Shown piece by piece: positions 15,472-24,040 of a stretch of 64,000 nt of DNA. The stretch spans positions 2,790,001 to 2,854,000 of the forward strand of contig NZ_CP049867.1 of the NCBI RefSeq assembly GCF_011299595.1. Direction: 5' to 3'. How positions within the stretch are numbered: position 1 is the stretch's first letter; every line of letters starts with the position of its first letter. Below the pieces are notes generated by a model. It searched no databases. It had not been told where the DNA came from and worked only from the letters and a program-made list of their open reading frames with translations. Made by a program: the position numbers and the translations under genes. The stretch is from Nocardioides sp. HDW12B (lineage in GTDB: Bacteria; Actinomycetota; Actinomycetes; Propionibacteriales; Nocardioidaceae).

Positions 15472-16641
15472 GTGCCCGCCACCCGCGTCCTGCCCACCGA
15501 GGAGGCCGCCGACCTGCTGCGGCTGACCCGCCAGATCGTCGAGGCCGAGCTCGGCCCGCACGTGGCGCGGGCCGAGGCCGAGGAGGAGTTCCCGCGCGAG
15601 GCCTTCCGCACGCTGGGGCGCGCCGGGCTGCTGTCGCTGCCCTACCCCGAGCAGTACGGCGGCGGCGAGCAGCCCTACGAGGTCTACCTCCAGGTGCTCG
15701 AGGAGATCTCGTCGGTGTGGGCCTCCGTCGGCGTCGGCGTCAGCGTGCACGCGCTGTCCTGCTTCGGGCTCTTCACCCGCGGCACCGAGGAGCAGAAGCA
15801 GCGCTTCCTGCCGGAGATGCTCTCCGGCGAGCTCCTCGGCGCCTACGCCCTGTCCGAGCCGCACGCCGGCTCCGACCCCGCGGCGATGACGACCAAGGCG
15901 GCACGCCAGGGCGACGGGTCCTACGTGCTGAGCGGCACCAAGGCCTGGATCACCCACGGCGGTCACGCCGACTTCTACAAGGTCATGGCCCGCACCTCCG
16001 ACCGCCGCAACGGCATCTCCTGCTTCCTCGTGCCGGCGGACGCCGACGGGCTCAGCACCGACCCGCCGGAGCGCAAGATGGGCCTGACCGGCTCGGCCAC
16101 CACCACGCTGCGGCTCGAGGACGTGCACGTCGACGCCGACCGGCTGCTCGGCGCGGAGGGCGACGGCCTGCGCATCGCGCTCGAGGGGCTCGACTCCGGA
16201 CGTCTCGGCATCGCCGCGGTCGCCACCGGCCTGGCGCAGGGCGCGCTCGACCACGCGGTCGCCTACGCCAAGCACCGCGAGACCTTCGGCACGCGCATCA
16301 TCGACCACCAGGGGCTGGCCTTCGTGCTGGCCGACATGGAAGCGGCGGTGCAGTCGGCGAGGGCCACGACGCTGCACGCGGCGCGCCTGAAGGACGCCGG
16401 CCGTCCGTTCGGGCGCGAGGCCTCGATCGCCAAGATGGTCGCCACCGACAACGCCATGAAGGTGACCACCGACGCGGTCCAGGTGCTGGGCGGCTACGGC
16501 TACACCCGGGACTTCCCGGTCGAGCGCTACATGCGCGAGGCCAAGGTCATGCAGATCTTCGAGGGCACCAACCAGATCCAGCGCATGGTGATCTCCCGCG
16601 ACCTCGACAAGAACCCGGGCGGGAAGATCTCCCACCAGTGA
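15472..16641 (+). CDS. Acyl-CoA dehydrogenase (short-chain/isobutyryl type)
   Basis: A 389-residue FAD-dependent acyl-CoA dehydrogenase covering the full family length. Markers in order are LSEPHAGSDPAAM (flavin region), ITHGGHADFYKVMART, GLDSGRLGIAAVATGLAQGALD and QVLGGYGYTRDFPVERYMREAK, ending with QIFEGTNQIQRMVI, whose Glu (about residue 364) is the catalytic base of butyryl/isobutyryl-type enzymes. It would form the 2,3-double bond of butyryl- or isobutyryl-CoA and pass electrons to ETF. The GGAGG-preceded GTG start is at 15472. It lies 60 bases after the GNAT gene and overlaps the next gene by four bases. The context with IcmF suggests C4 acyl-CoA as substrate. Confidence 0.92.
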   Translation: MPATRVLPTEEAADLLRLTRQIVEAELGPHVARAEAEEEFPREAFRTLGRAGLLSLPYPEQYGGGEQPYEVYLQVLEEISSVWASVGVGVSVHALSCFGLFTRGTEEQKQRFLPEMLSGELLGAYALSEPHAGSDPAAMTTKAARQGDGSYVLSGTKAWITHGGHADFYKVMARTSDRRNGISCFLVPADADGLSTDPPERKMGLTGSATTTLRLEDVHVDADRLLGAEGDGLRIALEGLDSGRLGIAAVATGLAQGALDHAVAYAKHRETFGTRIIDHQGLAFVLADMEAAVQSARATTLHAARLKDAGRPFGREASIAKMVATDNAMKVTTDAVQVLGGYGYTRDFPVERYMREAKVMQIFEGTNQIQRMVISRDLDKNPGGKISHQ

Positions 16642-17369
16642 CCGTCCTGGCCGACCCTCCGCGTCCCCGAGCCGGCCGAGGCCGGTCGTGGGTCGTCGAC
16701 GTGGTCCGGCTGGTGCTCCTCGGAGCCTGGCTCGTGGTGCTGGCCGCGGCGGTGCTCCTCGCCGAGCGCCCGTCGAGCTGGGACCGGCTGGAGGGTGCCG
16801 TCGCACGCGGGGACGTCGGCTCCGTCGTCCTGCGCGGCGACCTGGCGCTCGAGGGACGCGGCTGGTCGGTGACGGACGTCGCCTGGCGCGAGGGCCCCTT
16901 CGCGCACCACGCCGAGGTCCTGGTGGCCCGTCCGCGCGAGGCGGGCCTGAGGCAGGTGCGCCGCGGCAGCTTCCCTGAGGCCACGCTGGTCACGTCGCAG
17001 GACGTGTCGACGCTGCTGGCGGACCTGGACCCCGACCTCCGGGTCGAGACCGCCCCGTGGTCCGGCTCGGGTGCCACGTTCGAGGCCTTCCCCGGCTGGC
17101 GGCTGAAGGGCTGGGTCGTCGGCCTCGCGTTCGGGACGTTCGTCGCGACCGTCGTCCTGCTGGTCCTGGGCCCGCCGACCCGGCGGGCCACGCCGTGGGC
17201 CTGGTTCTGGCTCCTGACCACCCCGTTCCTGCCGCTCGTGGCGGTGGCCCTGCTGGTCCTCGGCTACCGGACGCCGTTCCTGCCGCCCGGCCGGGACGGG
17301 CGGCGTGGGCTGACCGGCGGTTGGGCCTTCCTGCTCTCCCTCGTGCTGGGCGCCGCGGCGACGCGCTGA
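16638..17369 (+). CDS. Membrane protein of unknown function
   Basis: A 243-residue protein whose GTG overlaps the acyl-CoA dehydrogenase stop (GTGA). One hydrophobic helix lies near the N-terminus (VVRLVLLGAWLVVLAAAVLL, about residues 21-40), then a soluble domain of about 110 residues, then three hydrophobic helices (GWVVGLAFGTFVATVVLLVL, AWFWLLTTPFLPLVAVALLV and a final AFLLSLVLGAA). The long soluble loop has no motif I recognise and would face outside if the N-terminus is cytoplasmic. The translational coupling argues for co-expression with the acyl-CoA module, but no role can be assigned. It ends ten bases from the convergent methyltransferase gene. Confidence 0.75.
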   Translation: MTVLADPPRPRAGRGRSWVVDVVRLVLLGAWLVVLAAAVLLAERPSSWDRLEGAVARGDVGSVVLRGDLALEGRGWSVTDVAWREGPFAHHAEVLVARPREAGLRQVRRGSFPEATLVTSQDVSTLLADLDPDLRVETAPWSGSGATFEAFPGWRLKGWVVGLAFGTFVATVVLLVLGPPTRRATPWAWFWLLTTPFLPLVAVALLVLGYRTPFLPPGRDGRRGLTGGWAFLLSLVLGAAATR

Positions 17370-17379
17370 GGGCCGGGGG

Positions 17380-19617
17380 TCAGACCCGCGGGAGGCGCGC
17401 GCTCCACCAGGCGAGGACGTCGTCCCCGGGCGGCCCCGGGAGCGGTGCGCGCGGCGCACCCGCGGGGTCCACGCCGAAGCCGTAGGCCCGGCCCATCGTG
17501 GCTCCGGCCCGCAGGAGGAGCTCGCGCCGCTCGGCCGGGGTCGCCGCCTCCTGGGCCGCCCGGACCTCGTCGGCGCCGCGGCCCCAGGACTCCTCGTCGG
17601 TGGGCAGCGGCAGCGCCGCGGCCTGCTTGGCGCTGAGCTTGATCGATGCGGGGTTGAGCGCGCTGCCGGCGTAGCGGGTCGCCGCGAGTGCGCACACGGG
17701 CGGGGCGAGCAGGACCGCGAGCACCCGCCACACGTCCGCGGGGTCGTGCGGGCGGACGGTGACGACGGGCACCGACGGCAGCCACATCCCGGCGGGGTCG
17801 GCGACCGCCTCGAGCACACGGCCCTGGGTCGCCAGCAGCACCTTGGGCACCAGCCGCCGCGCGGCCCAGCCCGCCAGCGCCGGGTCCTCCTCGAGCACGT
17901 CGAGGTCCACCACGGGGGCCTGCCACTGCTGCTTGAGGAAGCGCGTGCTGCGCAGCCCCCACAGGCAGACCGCGGGGTCGATCAGCCCGGCGGTGACGAG
18001 CGGGGCGACACGACCCCCGGTGGTCGGCGGATCCGCGGGGTCGGACTCGCGCACCGCCGGCTCGAGCCCGTAGTACTGGTCGCGGAAGTCCGCGGTGCAG
18101 TCGGCGAGGTCGCCGAGGGTCCGCGAGGACACCAGCGCGACCTCGGGCACCCCGAGGGCGGCGGCGAGCAGGAAGCCCCACTCCCGCGTCAGGTGGCCGG
18201 CCTCCACCGCCCGGTCGGGCAGCCGCTCGAAGGTGCCGCCCCGCCAGCGGCGTACGACGTCCTGGGTCGCGCCGTGCGCCACCACGACCGCGCACGTCGG
18301 GACCGCCGCGTCGAACAGGCCCGACTCCCCCACCCACAGCGACGTCACAGCGCCGGCCGCGGTCACGGCCTGCCGCACCGGCGCGGCGTCGCGCGTGGAC
18401 AGCACCGACTGCGGCTGCACCAGCCCGACCCGGCCACCCGGACGCACCCAGGACAGCGCGTGCAGCAGGAAGACCGCGCTCAGGTCCGTGTACGTCGCGA
18501 CGCCGGCGGTGGGGCGGGCCCGGACGGTCAGCCGTTCGAGCTGGTTGGCGAAGGGCGGGTTGCCGACCACCACGTCGAAGCCGCCCGGCGCCGTCTCGAC
18601 CGCACGCACCTCGCCCGCGGCGAACTCCCCGGCCTCGAAGTCACCGAGCTCGAAGTCCCCCACCCCGACGCCGCCGTCGACGAACACGTCGGGGAAGCAC
18701 CGCTGCCAGCCGAGGTCGCCCACGCTGTCGCCGGCGACCAGGGTGACCTCGAGCATGACGTCGGCGGGGACGGTCCCGGGCGCGTCCTCGTCGCGCAGGT
18801 CGAGCCAGGTGTCGAGCCAGAGACCGATCCGGGCGAGCTCGAGGACGGCCGGGTCGAGGTCCACCCCGTGCACGGCGGCCAGGGCCGCCCGCCTCGCCTC
18901 CGCCGGCCCCGGACCGCCCGCGCGGACCCGGGCGGTCAGCCGGCGGGCCGCGGGGAGGAGGAACGCGCCTGCCCCGCAGGCCGGGTCCAGCACCCGGGGC
19001 AGCGCCGGCGGCAGCACCGGTTGCCCGTGGGCGACGTCCTGGGGCCGGTCCGCCACGGGCTCCAGCGTCTCGTCGAGCAGGTGGTCGACCAGCGCGGCCG
19101 GGGTGAAGTAGGAGCCGCCGGCCTTGCGCAGGCGGCCCTCGCGCCGCCAGGTCCAGCGGTCCTGCTCCGCGACCAGCTGCCAGTCGAGCACCTCCTCGTG
19201 CAGCCGGCCGAGCCGCAGCACGTCGTCGCGCCCCAGGCCCGGCCCGTCATCACGCCCCAGGCCCGGTCCGCCACCCAGGCCCCGTCCGACGCCCAGCACG
19301 TCCCGGGCGGCGTCCAGCACGGGGAGGTCCGGCACCGGGGACGCGAGAGCCAGCCCCGCGACGGCCTCGGACGTGGAGACCGTCAGCCCCGACGCGCCGG
19401 CCAGCTCGGCGAACAGCAGCCGGTAGCCGACGGCCAGCAGGTCGGCGCGACAGCGGTCCGCGGCGCCCTCGTCACGGGCCTCGGCGACCTCAGCACCGGG
19501 CGGCGGGAGGGCGTCGGCGAGCCGCTCGAGGGCAGCCAGCAGGAAGGCTGTCCCGGGGAGGGCTGAGGTCGTCCCGGACCGGTCGCCCTGCCGGCGGCGG
19601 CTCATGCCGCCCGTCAC
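17380..19617 (-). CDS. Orphan N6-adenine DNA methyltransferase (Eco57I/type IIG-like)
   Basis: A protein of about 745 residues with the class I methyltransferase core of Eco57I-like enzymes. AdoMet motif I is LDPACGAGAFLLPAA and the catalytic motif IV is VVVGNPPFANQLE; the C-terminal part has SALNPASIKLSAKQAAALPLP, a target-recognition style segment. No PD-(D/E)XK nuclease motif is obvious in the N-terminus. Odd features are duplicated GLGRDD segments and an acidic, low-complexity insert (FELGDFEAGEFAAGE) before motif IV. The GTG at 19617 overlaps the galactokinase stop as GTGA; an ATG at 19605 is an alternative. No partner restriction or phage-defence gene is adjacent, so it may be an orphan methylase or a self-contained restriction-modification enzyme. 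Confidence 0.75.
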   Translation of the reverse strand: MTGGMSRRRQGDRSGTTSALPGTAFLLAALERLADALPPPGAEVAEARDEGAADRCRADLLAVGYRLLFAELAGASGLTVSTSEAVAGLALASPVPDLPVLDAARDVLGVGRGLGGGPGLGRDDGPGLGRDDVLRLGRLHEEVLDWQLVAEQDRWTWRREGRLRKAGGSYFTPAALVDHLLDETLEPVADRPQDVAHGQPVLPPALPRVLDPACGAGAFLLPAARRLTARVRAGGPGPAEARRAALAAVHGVDLDPAVLELARIGLWLDTWLDLRDEDAPGTVPADVMLEVTLVAGDSVGDLGWQRCFPDVFVDGGVGVGDFELGDFEAGEFAAGEVRAVETAPGGFDVVVGNPPFANQLERLTVRARPTAGVATYTDLSAVFLLHALSWVRPGGRVGLVQPQSVLSTRDAAPVRQAVTAAGAVTSLWVGESGLFDAAVPTCAVVVAHGATQDVVRRWRGGTFERLPDRAVEAGHLTREWGFLLAAALGVPEVALVSSRTLGDLADCTADFRDQYYGLEPAVRESDPADPPTTGGRVAPLVTAGLIDPAVCLWGLRSTRFLKQQWQAPVVDLDVLEEDPALAGWAARRLVPKVLLATQGRVLEAVADPAGMWLPSVPVVTVRPHDPADVWRVLAVLLAPPVCALAATRYAGSALNPASIKLSAKQAAALPLPTDEESWGRGADEVRAAQEAATPAERRELLLRAGATMGRAYGFGVDPAGAPRAPLPGPPGDDVLAWWSARLPRV

Positions 19618-20807
19618 CCCACCCGGCGCGCGCCGGCCGAGGCGGTCACCACGAAGGTGCGCGGCTCGGTGAACCCGTGCTCGTCGTACGCCGCCCGCAC
19701 GCCCGCCTCGACCGCGGCGACGTCCTGGCGGAGCACGAGGGCGATGACGCACCCTCCGAAGCCGCCCCCGGTCATGCGGGCGCCGAGGGCGCCGGACCGC
19801 TCCGCCGCCTCCGCGGCGACGTCGACCTGGGGCACGGTGATCTCGAAGTCGTCGCGCATCGAGGTGTGGGAGGCGCTGAGCAGCGGTCCCACGGCGCGGA
19901 GGTCGCCGGACCGGAGCAGTGCCGCGACCTCGAGGACCCGGCCGTCCTCGGTGACGACGTGGCGGACCCGCCGGCGGACCACCTCGTCGTCGATGCGGGC
20001 CAGCGCGTCGTCGAGGTCGTCGACCGTGACGTCGCGCAGCGCCGGCACCCCGAGCGCGTGGGCCCCGGCCTCGCACGAGCTGCGCCGCTCGGCGTACTCC
20101 CCGTCGACCAGGGCGTGCGGCGCCCGGGTGTCGACGACGAGCAGCGCCAGGTCGTGGGCCGCCGCGTCGAAGGGCACCGGGTCGACCTCCAGGCTGCGGG
20201 TGTCGAGGAACAGCGCGTGGCCGTCGAGCCCGTGGAGGCTGGCCATCTGGTCCATGATCCCGGTCGGCGCGCCGACGTAGTCGTTCTCGGCGGTGCGCAC
20301 GAGCAGCGCCAGCTCGGTGGCGTCGACCTCCAGCCCGGCGCGGCCGAGGAGGGCGCGGGCGACGGCGCACTCGAGGGCGTGCGACGACGACAGCCCGGCG
20401 CCGCTCGGCACGTCGGAGTCGAGGAAGACGTCCACGCCGGAGCGGCCCACGAGGTCGTGTCCGGCCTCGCGCAGCGCCCAGGCGACGCCGGCGGCGTAGC
20501 CGCCCCAGCCCTCGACGCGGCCGTCCTCGGAGGCGGGGTCGAGCGCGGCGACGTCGATCTCCACCACCCCGTCGGCCTGGCCCGACCGGACCACGACGAG
20601 GTGGTCGTCGCGGCTGCGCGTGGCGGCGCCGACCCCGAAGGGCAGCGCGAGCGGCAGCACGAAGCCCTCGTTGTAATCGGTGTGCTCGCCGATGAGGTTG
20701 ACCCGTCCCGGGGCGAACCAGACCTGCTCCGGCTCGGCGCCCGACGCCGCGCGCAGCTGGTCGGCCGCGCGCACGGCGGGCTCGGGCCAGGGGGAACGGT
20801 CCGTCAC
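19614..20807 (-). CDS. galK: Galactokinase
   Basis: A 397-residue GHMP kinase that phosphorylates galactose at C1 in the Leloir pathway. The galactokinase signature GRVNLIGEHTDYNEGFVLP is at about residues 34-52, the ATP-binding loop PSGAGLSSSHALECA in the middle, and the third motif MTGGGFGGCVIA near the end. I chose the GTG at 20807, which has GAGGAGA about seven bases upstream and gives the normal family length; a longer frame extends upstream across the divergent cyclase gene and is a shadow. It overlaps the methyltransferase gene by four bases. No galT or galE is in the window, so the gene stands apart from a gal operon. Confidence 0.93.
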   Translation of the reverse strand: MTDRSPWPEPAVRAADQLRAASGAEPEQVWFAPGRVNLIGEHTDYNEGFVLPLALPFGVGAATRSRDDHLVVVRSGQADGVVEIDVAALDPASEDGRVEGWGGYAAGVAWALREAGHDLVGRSGVDVFLDSDVPSGAGLSSSHALECAVARALLGRAGLEVDATELALLVRTAENDYVGAPTGIMDQMASLHGLDGHALFLDTRSLEVDPVPFDAAAHDLALLVVDTRAPHALVDGEYAERRSSCEAGAHALGVPALRDVTVDDLDDALARIDDEVVRRRVRHVVTEDGRVLEVAALLRSGDLRAVGPLLSASHTSMRDDFEITVPQVDVAAEAAERSGALGARMTGGGFGGCVIALVLRQDVAAVEAGVRAAYDEHGFTEPRTFVVTASAGARRVG

Positions 20808-20874
20808 GGGGGCTCTCCTCGGAGTTCGGTGGCCTCGGCGTCGCGGGCCAGGGTCACTCTGACAGGCTGGACCC

Positions 20875-21702
20875 GTGTCGCGGAACCTCACGCTCGTGCT
20901 GCTCCTGGTCGCGCTGGTGCTGCTGGCCGCCACGCTCGTCGCCCTGATCGCGATGACCGTGCTCGCGCTGCGTCGGGCCCGGCGGATCGAGGAGCTCGAG
21001 GCCCGGCTCACCCCCGATCCCGACCGGCCCCAGAACGCCGCCCAGTGGGCGGTGCGGACCGTGGTCGACACCGCGGCAAGGGTCCGCGAGCGGGGCCTGG
21101 TCTCGGGGCTGCTGCGGACCCCCATCGAGGAGCTGCAACGGTGGTTCACCGAGGAGCGGGAGCAGATCCGCCGCATCGCCGGCCCCGACGGGCACCTCAC
21201 CGTGATGTTCTCCGACATCCAGGGCTCGACCGCCCTCAACGAGGAGCTCGGGGACCGCGAGTGGGTCAAGGTGCTGCGCCGCCACGACGCCGTGGTGCGG
21301 GCGGCGGTCGCGAGCCAGGACGGGTACGTCGTGAAGTCGCAGGGCGACGGCTTCATGGTGATCTTCAGCGACCCGGAGTCGGCGGTGGCCGCCGCCGAGC
21401 GCATCCACCGCAAGGTGGGCACCGCCGGGCGCCGGCTGCGACGTACGCCGCTGACGGTCCGGATCGGCATCCACTGCGGCACGGTGGTCGCCCGCAACGG
21501 GGACTTCTTCGGGCGCAACGTCGCGATGGCGGCCCGGGTGGCGACGCTCGCCGACGGCGGGCAGACCCTGGTCACCGACGAGGTCGCCGAGGCGCTCGAG
21601 GGTCGCGAGGACCTCGACCTGACCCCGCTCGGCGTCGTCGAGCTGAAGGGGCTCGCCGGCGAGCACCAGCTGTGGCTGTTGGACCCCCCGCAGCGCGTCT
21701 GA
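20875..21702 (+). CDS. Membrane-anchored adenylate/guanylate cyclase (class III)
   Basis: A 275-residue protein with one N-terminal membrane helix (about residues 7-32), a short linker and a class III nucleotide cyclase domain (about 105-270). The first metal aspartate lies in LTVMFSDIQGSTALNEEL and the second in SQGDGFMVIFSDPESAV; RIGIHCGTVVARNGDFFGRNVAMAARVA follows, with the Asn/Arg pair of the active site. It should make cAMP or cGMP at the membrane. GTG start at 20875, divergent from galK across a 67-bp gap. The signal it responds to cannot be read; the linker is too short for a full HAMP domain. Confidence 0.88.
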   Translation: MSRNLTLVLLLVALVLLAATLVALIAMTVLALRRARRIEELEARLTPDPDRPQNAAQWAVRTVVDTAARVRERGLVSGLLRTPIEELQRWFTEEREQIRRIAGPDGHLTVMFSDIQGSTALNEELGDREWVKVLRRHDAVVRAAVASQDGYVVKSQGDGFMVIFSDPESAVAAAERIHRKVGTAGRRLRRTPLTVRIGIHCGTVVARNGDFFGRNVAMAARVATLADGGQTLVTDEVAEALEGREDLDLTPLGVVELKGLAGEHQLWLLDPPQRV

Positions 21703-21721
21703 GCGGGCATCATGGGCTGCC

Positions 21722-23176
21722 ATGACCTCCCCCACCCCTCCCGGGCACCCGGTCCACGCCTTCTCTGACGACGCCCTCGGGAGCGACGACGCCACCGGCG
21801 TGGCCGCGCGGATCCGCTCCGGCGAGATCTCCGCGGCCGAGGTGGCAGCCGCCGCGATCGACCGGGCGGAGTCCCTGCAGCCGGTGCTCAACGCGGTGCA
21901 GCACGCCGCCTACGACGCGGGCGGCTCGACGTCTCCGGGCGCGGACGCCGTCTTCGCCGGCGTCCCGACGTTCGTCAAGGACAACGCCGACGTGAAGGGG
22001 CTGCCGACCAACCACGGCACCGAGGCGTTCGTCGCCCGGCCCGCCAAGGCCGACGGCCCGGTCGTGACGCAGCTGCGCTCCCTCGGGGTCACCGTGCTCG
22101 GCAAGTCGCGGCTGCCGGAGTTCGGCTTCAGCGCCTCCACCGAGTACGCCGGCGCCGCTCCCGTCCGCAACCCGTGGGACCCCCGCTTCTCCGCCGGCGC
22201 GTCCTCCGGCGGATCGGCGGCCCTCGTGGCCGGCGGTGCCGTGCCGCTGGCGCACGCCAACGACGGCGGCGGCTCGATCCGCATCCCGGCGGCCGCCTGC
22301 GGGCTGGTCGGGCTCAAGGCCACACGCGGCCGGGTCGCCTCGGACCCGGCCGACCGGGCGATGCCGGTCGGCATCGTGGCGCAGGGGGTCGTGACGCGCT
22401 CGGTGCGCGACACCGCACGCTTCCTCGCCGCGGTCGAGGAGCACCGGCGCGCGCCGGGACTGCCCCCGGTCCGGCTGGTCGAGGGCCCCGGCCGGACCCG
22501 GCTTCGGGTCGGGGTCACCCTGGACTCGCTCGGCGGCGCCGTCACCGACGAGGAGACCCGCAAGGCGGTGCTCTCCGTGGCCGACCTGCTCTCCGGTCTC
22601 GGCCACCACGTCGAGGAGGCCGCGCCCCCGGCCCCGGACCGCTTCGCCGACGACTTCGCGGCGTACTGGGCGCTGCTCGGGGCACTGATCTCCCGCACGG
22701 GGCGGCTGGCGCTGGGGCGCGACTTCGACGCCTCGCGCACGGACGCGCTGACGCAGGGGCTGGCGCGGACGTTCCGCCGTCAGGTCCTGAGCACCCCGGG
22801 GGTGGTCCGGCGGCTGCGCCGCAGCACCGCGGTCTACCGCACCGGCTTCGCCACCCACGACGTCTACCTGTCTCCGGTGCTGAGCCACACCACGCCCGAG
22901 ATCGGGTTCCTCTCCCCCGGGCTGGGGTTCGAGGAGCTCTTCGAGCGGCTGCGGACCTACGTCGCCTTCACGCCCCTGCAGAACGCCACCGGGACCCCGG
23001 CGGTCTCGCTGCCACTGGCGCAGTCCTCCCGGGGTCTGCCGATCGGCGTCCAATTGGCCGGCGACCTCGGCGACGAGCGGACCCTGCTGGAGCTGGCCTT
23101 CGAGCTGGAGGCGGCGCGGCCCTTCGCACGGATCCAGGACGCGCCCGGGGCCGCGCTGCTGACGAAGGGCTCCTGA
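21722..23176 (+). CDS. Amidase (amidase-signature family)
   Basis: A 484-residue amidase-signature hydrolase. The Ser-cisSer-Lys triad is complete: Lys in FVKDNADVKG (about residue 86), the cis-Ser in AGASSGGSAALVAGG (about 161) and the nucleophile in DGGGSIRIPAA (about 185). The closing segment TPLQNATGTPAVSLPLAQS is typical of the family. The substrate amide is unknown. It starts 19 bases after the cyclase gene and is followed by an IclR regulator on the same strand, so it could belong with the aromatic lower-pathway genes downstream, but nothing in the sequence proves that. Confidence 0.9.
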   Translation: MTSPTPPGHPVHAFSDDALGSDDATGVAARIRSGEISAAEVAAAAIDRAESLQPVLNAVQHAAYDAGGSTSPGADAVFAGVPTFVKDNADVKGLPTNHGTEAFVARPAKADGPVVTQLRSLGVTVLGKSRLPEFGFSASTEYAGAAPVRNPWDPRFSAGASSGGSAALVAGGAVPLAHANDGGGSIRIPAAACGLVGLKATRGRVASDPADRAMPVGIVAQGVVTRSVRDTARFLAAVEEHRRAPGLPPVRLVEGPGRTRLRVGVTLDSLGGAVTDEETRKAVLSVADLLSGLGHHVEEAAPPAPDRFADDFAAYWALLGALISRTGRLALGRDFDASRTDALTQGLARTFRRQVLSTPGVVRRLRRSTAVYRTGFATHDVYLSPVLSHTTPEIGFLSPGLGFEELFERLRTYVAFTPLQNATGTPAVSLPLAQSSRGLPIGVQLAGDLGDERTLLELAFELEAARPFARIQDAPGAALLTKGS

Positions 23177-23225
23177 CATCGCCACCGTCGGGCCCGGACC
23201 GGCGCCCGCAACCGGGCCCGGGCCG

Positions 23226-24002
23226 GTGCCGGGGCCGGAGACCGTGCTGGGCAAGGCGGCCGCCCTGCTCTTCGCCTTCGGCCCCGACGAGCCGCAGCTC
23301 TCGCTGAGCGAGCTCACCGCGCGCACCGGCGTCGCCAAGCCGACGGTGCACCGGGTGGCGGGCGACCTCGTCGCGCTGCGGCTGCTCGAACGCGTCGGCA
23401 GCGACTACCGGCTGGGGGCGCGGCTCTTCGAGCTCGGCATGCGCGCCTCGGTCGAGCGGGGCCTGCTCGAGGTCGCGACGCCGTTCCTGCAGGACGTGCG
23501 CGAGCGCACCCGGGAGACCGTCCACCTCGCCGTCCCGGAGGGCACCGAGGTGGTCTACGTGGCGAAGCTCGGGGACCACCAGCAGGCCAGCACGCCGACC
23601 CGGCTGGGCGGGCGGATGCCGATGCACTGCACAGCGCTGGGCAAGGCGCTGCTCGCCCACACCGACCCCGAGGTGCGCGACGCGGTGCTCGCCGGGCCCC
23701 TCGAGCGACGTACGGCGCGCACCGTCGTGGCGCCCGGCCTGCTGCACCGTCAGCTCGAGCGGGTCCGCGCGAGCGGCGTGGCCTTCGAGCACGAGGAGGC
23801 GGTGGCCGGGGTGGTGTGCGTGGCGGCGCCGGTGCTGGGCGTCGACGACCGACCGGTGGCGGCCGTGAGCGCGACCGGACCGATCACCCGCTTCGACCCG
23901 ACCCGCCACGCGGCGGCCGTCCGGGCGGCGGCGGACGGCATCGCGGCCACCCTCGCCCGTCGGCGGGAGCTGACCCCGGAGGTCCACTCACCGGAACACT
24001 GA
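23226..24002 (+). CDS. IclR-family transcriptional regulator
   Basis: A 258-residue one-component regulator with an N-terminal winged helix ([20 protein letters not shown], about residues 25-50) and a C-terminal GAF-like effector domain ([57 protein letters not shown]). This is the full IclR layout. IclR proteins often control aromatic-compound catabolism, and the acetaldehyde dehydrogenase and aldolase genes begin only 38 bases later on the same strand, so local control of that pathway is likely. The GTG start at 23226 keeps the full N-terminal helix; the effector is unknown. Confidence 0.88.
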   Translation: MPGPETVLGKAAALLFAFGPDEPQLSLSELTARTGVAKPTVHRVAGDLVALRLLERVGSDYRLGARLFELGMRASVERGLLEVATPFLQDVRERTRETVHLAVPEGTEVVYVAKLGDHQQASTPTRLGGRMPMHCTALGKALLAHTDPEVRDAVLAGPLERRTARTVVAPGLLHRQLERVRASGVAFEHEEAVAGVVCVAAPVLGVDDRPVAAVSATGPITRFDPTRHAAAVRAAADGIAATLARRRELTPEVHSPEH

Positions 24003-24040
24003 GGTGTCCTCCCGCCCGGCATCCCGAGGACCATGCGGCC

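Noticed and set aside
11173-16806. Large minus-strand open frames opposite IcmF and the acyl-CoA dehydrogenase
   Set aside because: His/Arg/Gly/Val-rich shadow translations of high-GC genes; no domains or ribosome sites.
20808-21713. N-terminal extension of galactokinase across the cyclase gene
   Set aside because: The extension is antisense to a clear cyclase domain, and the GTG at 20807 has a GAGGAGA site.
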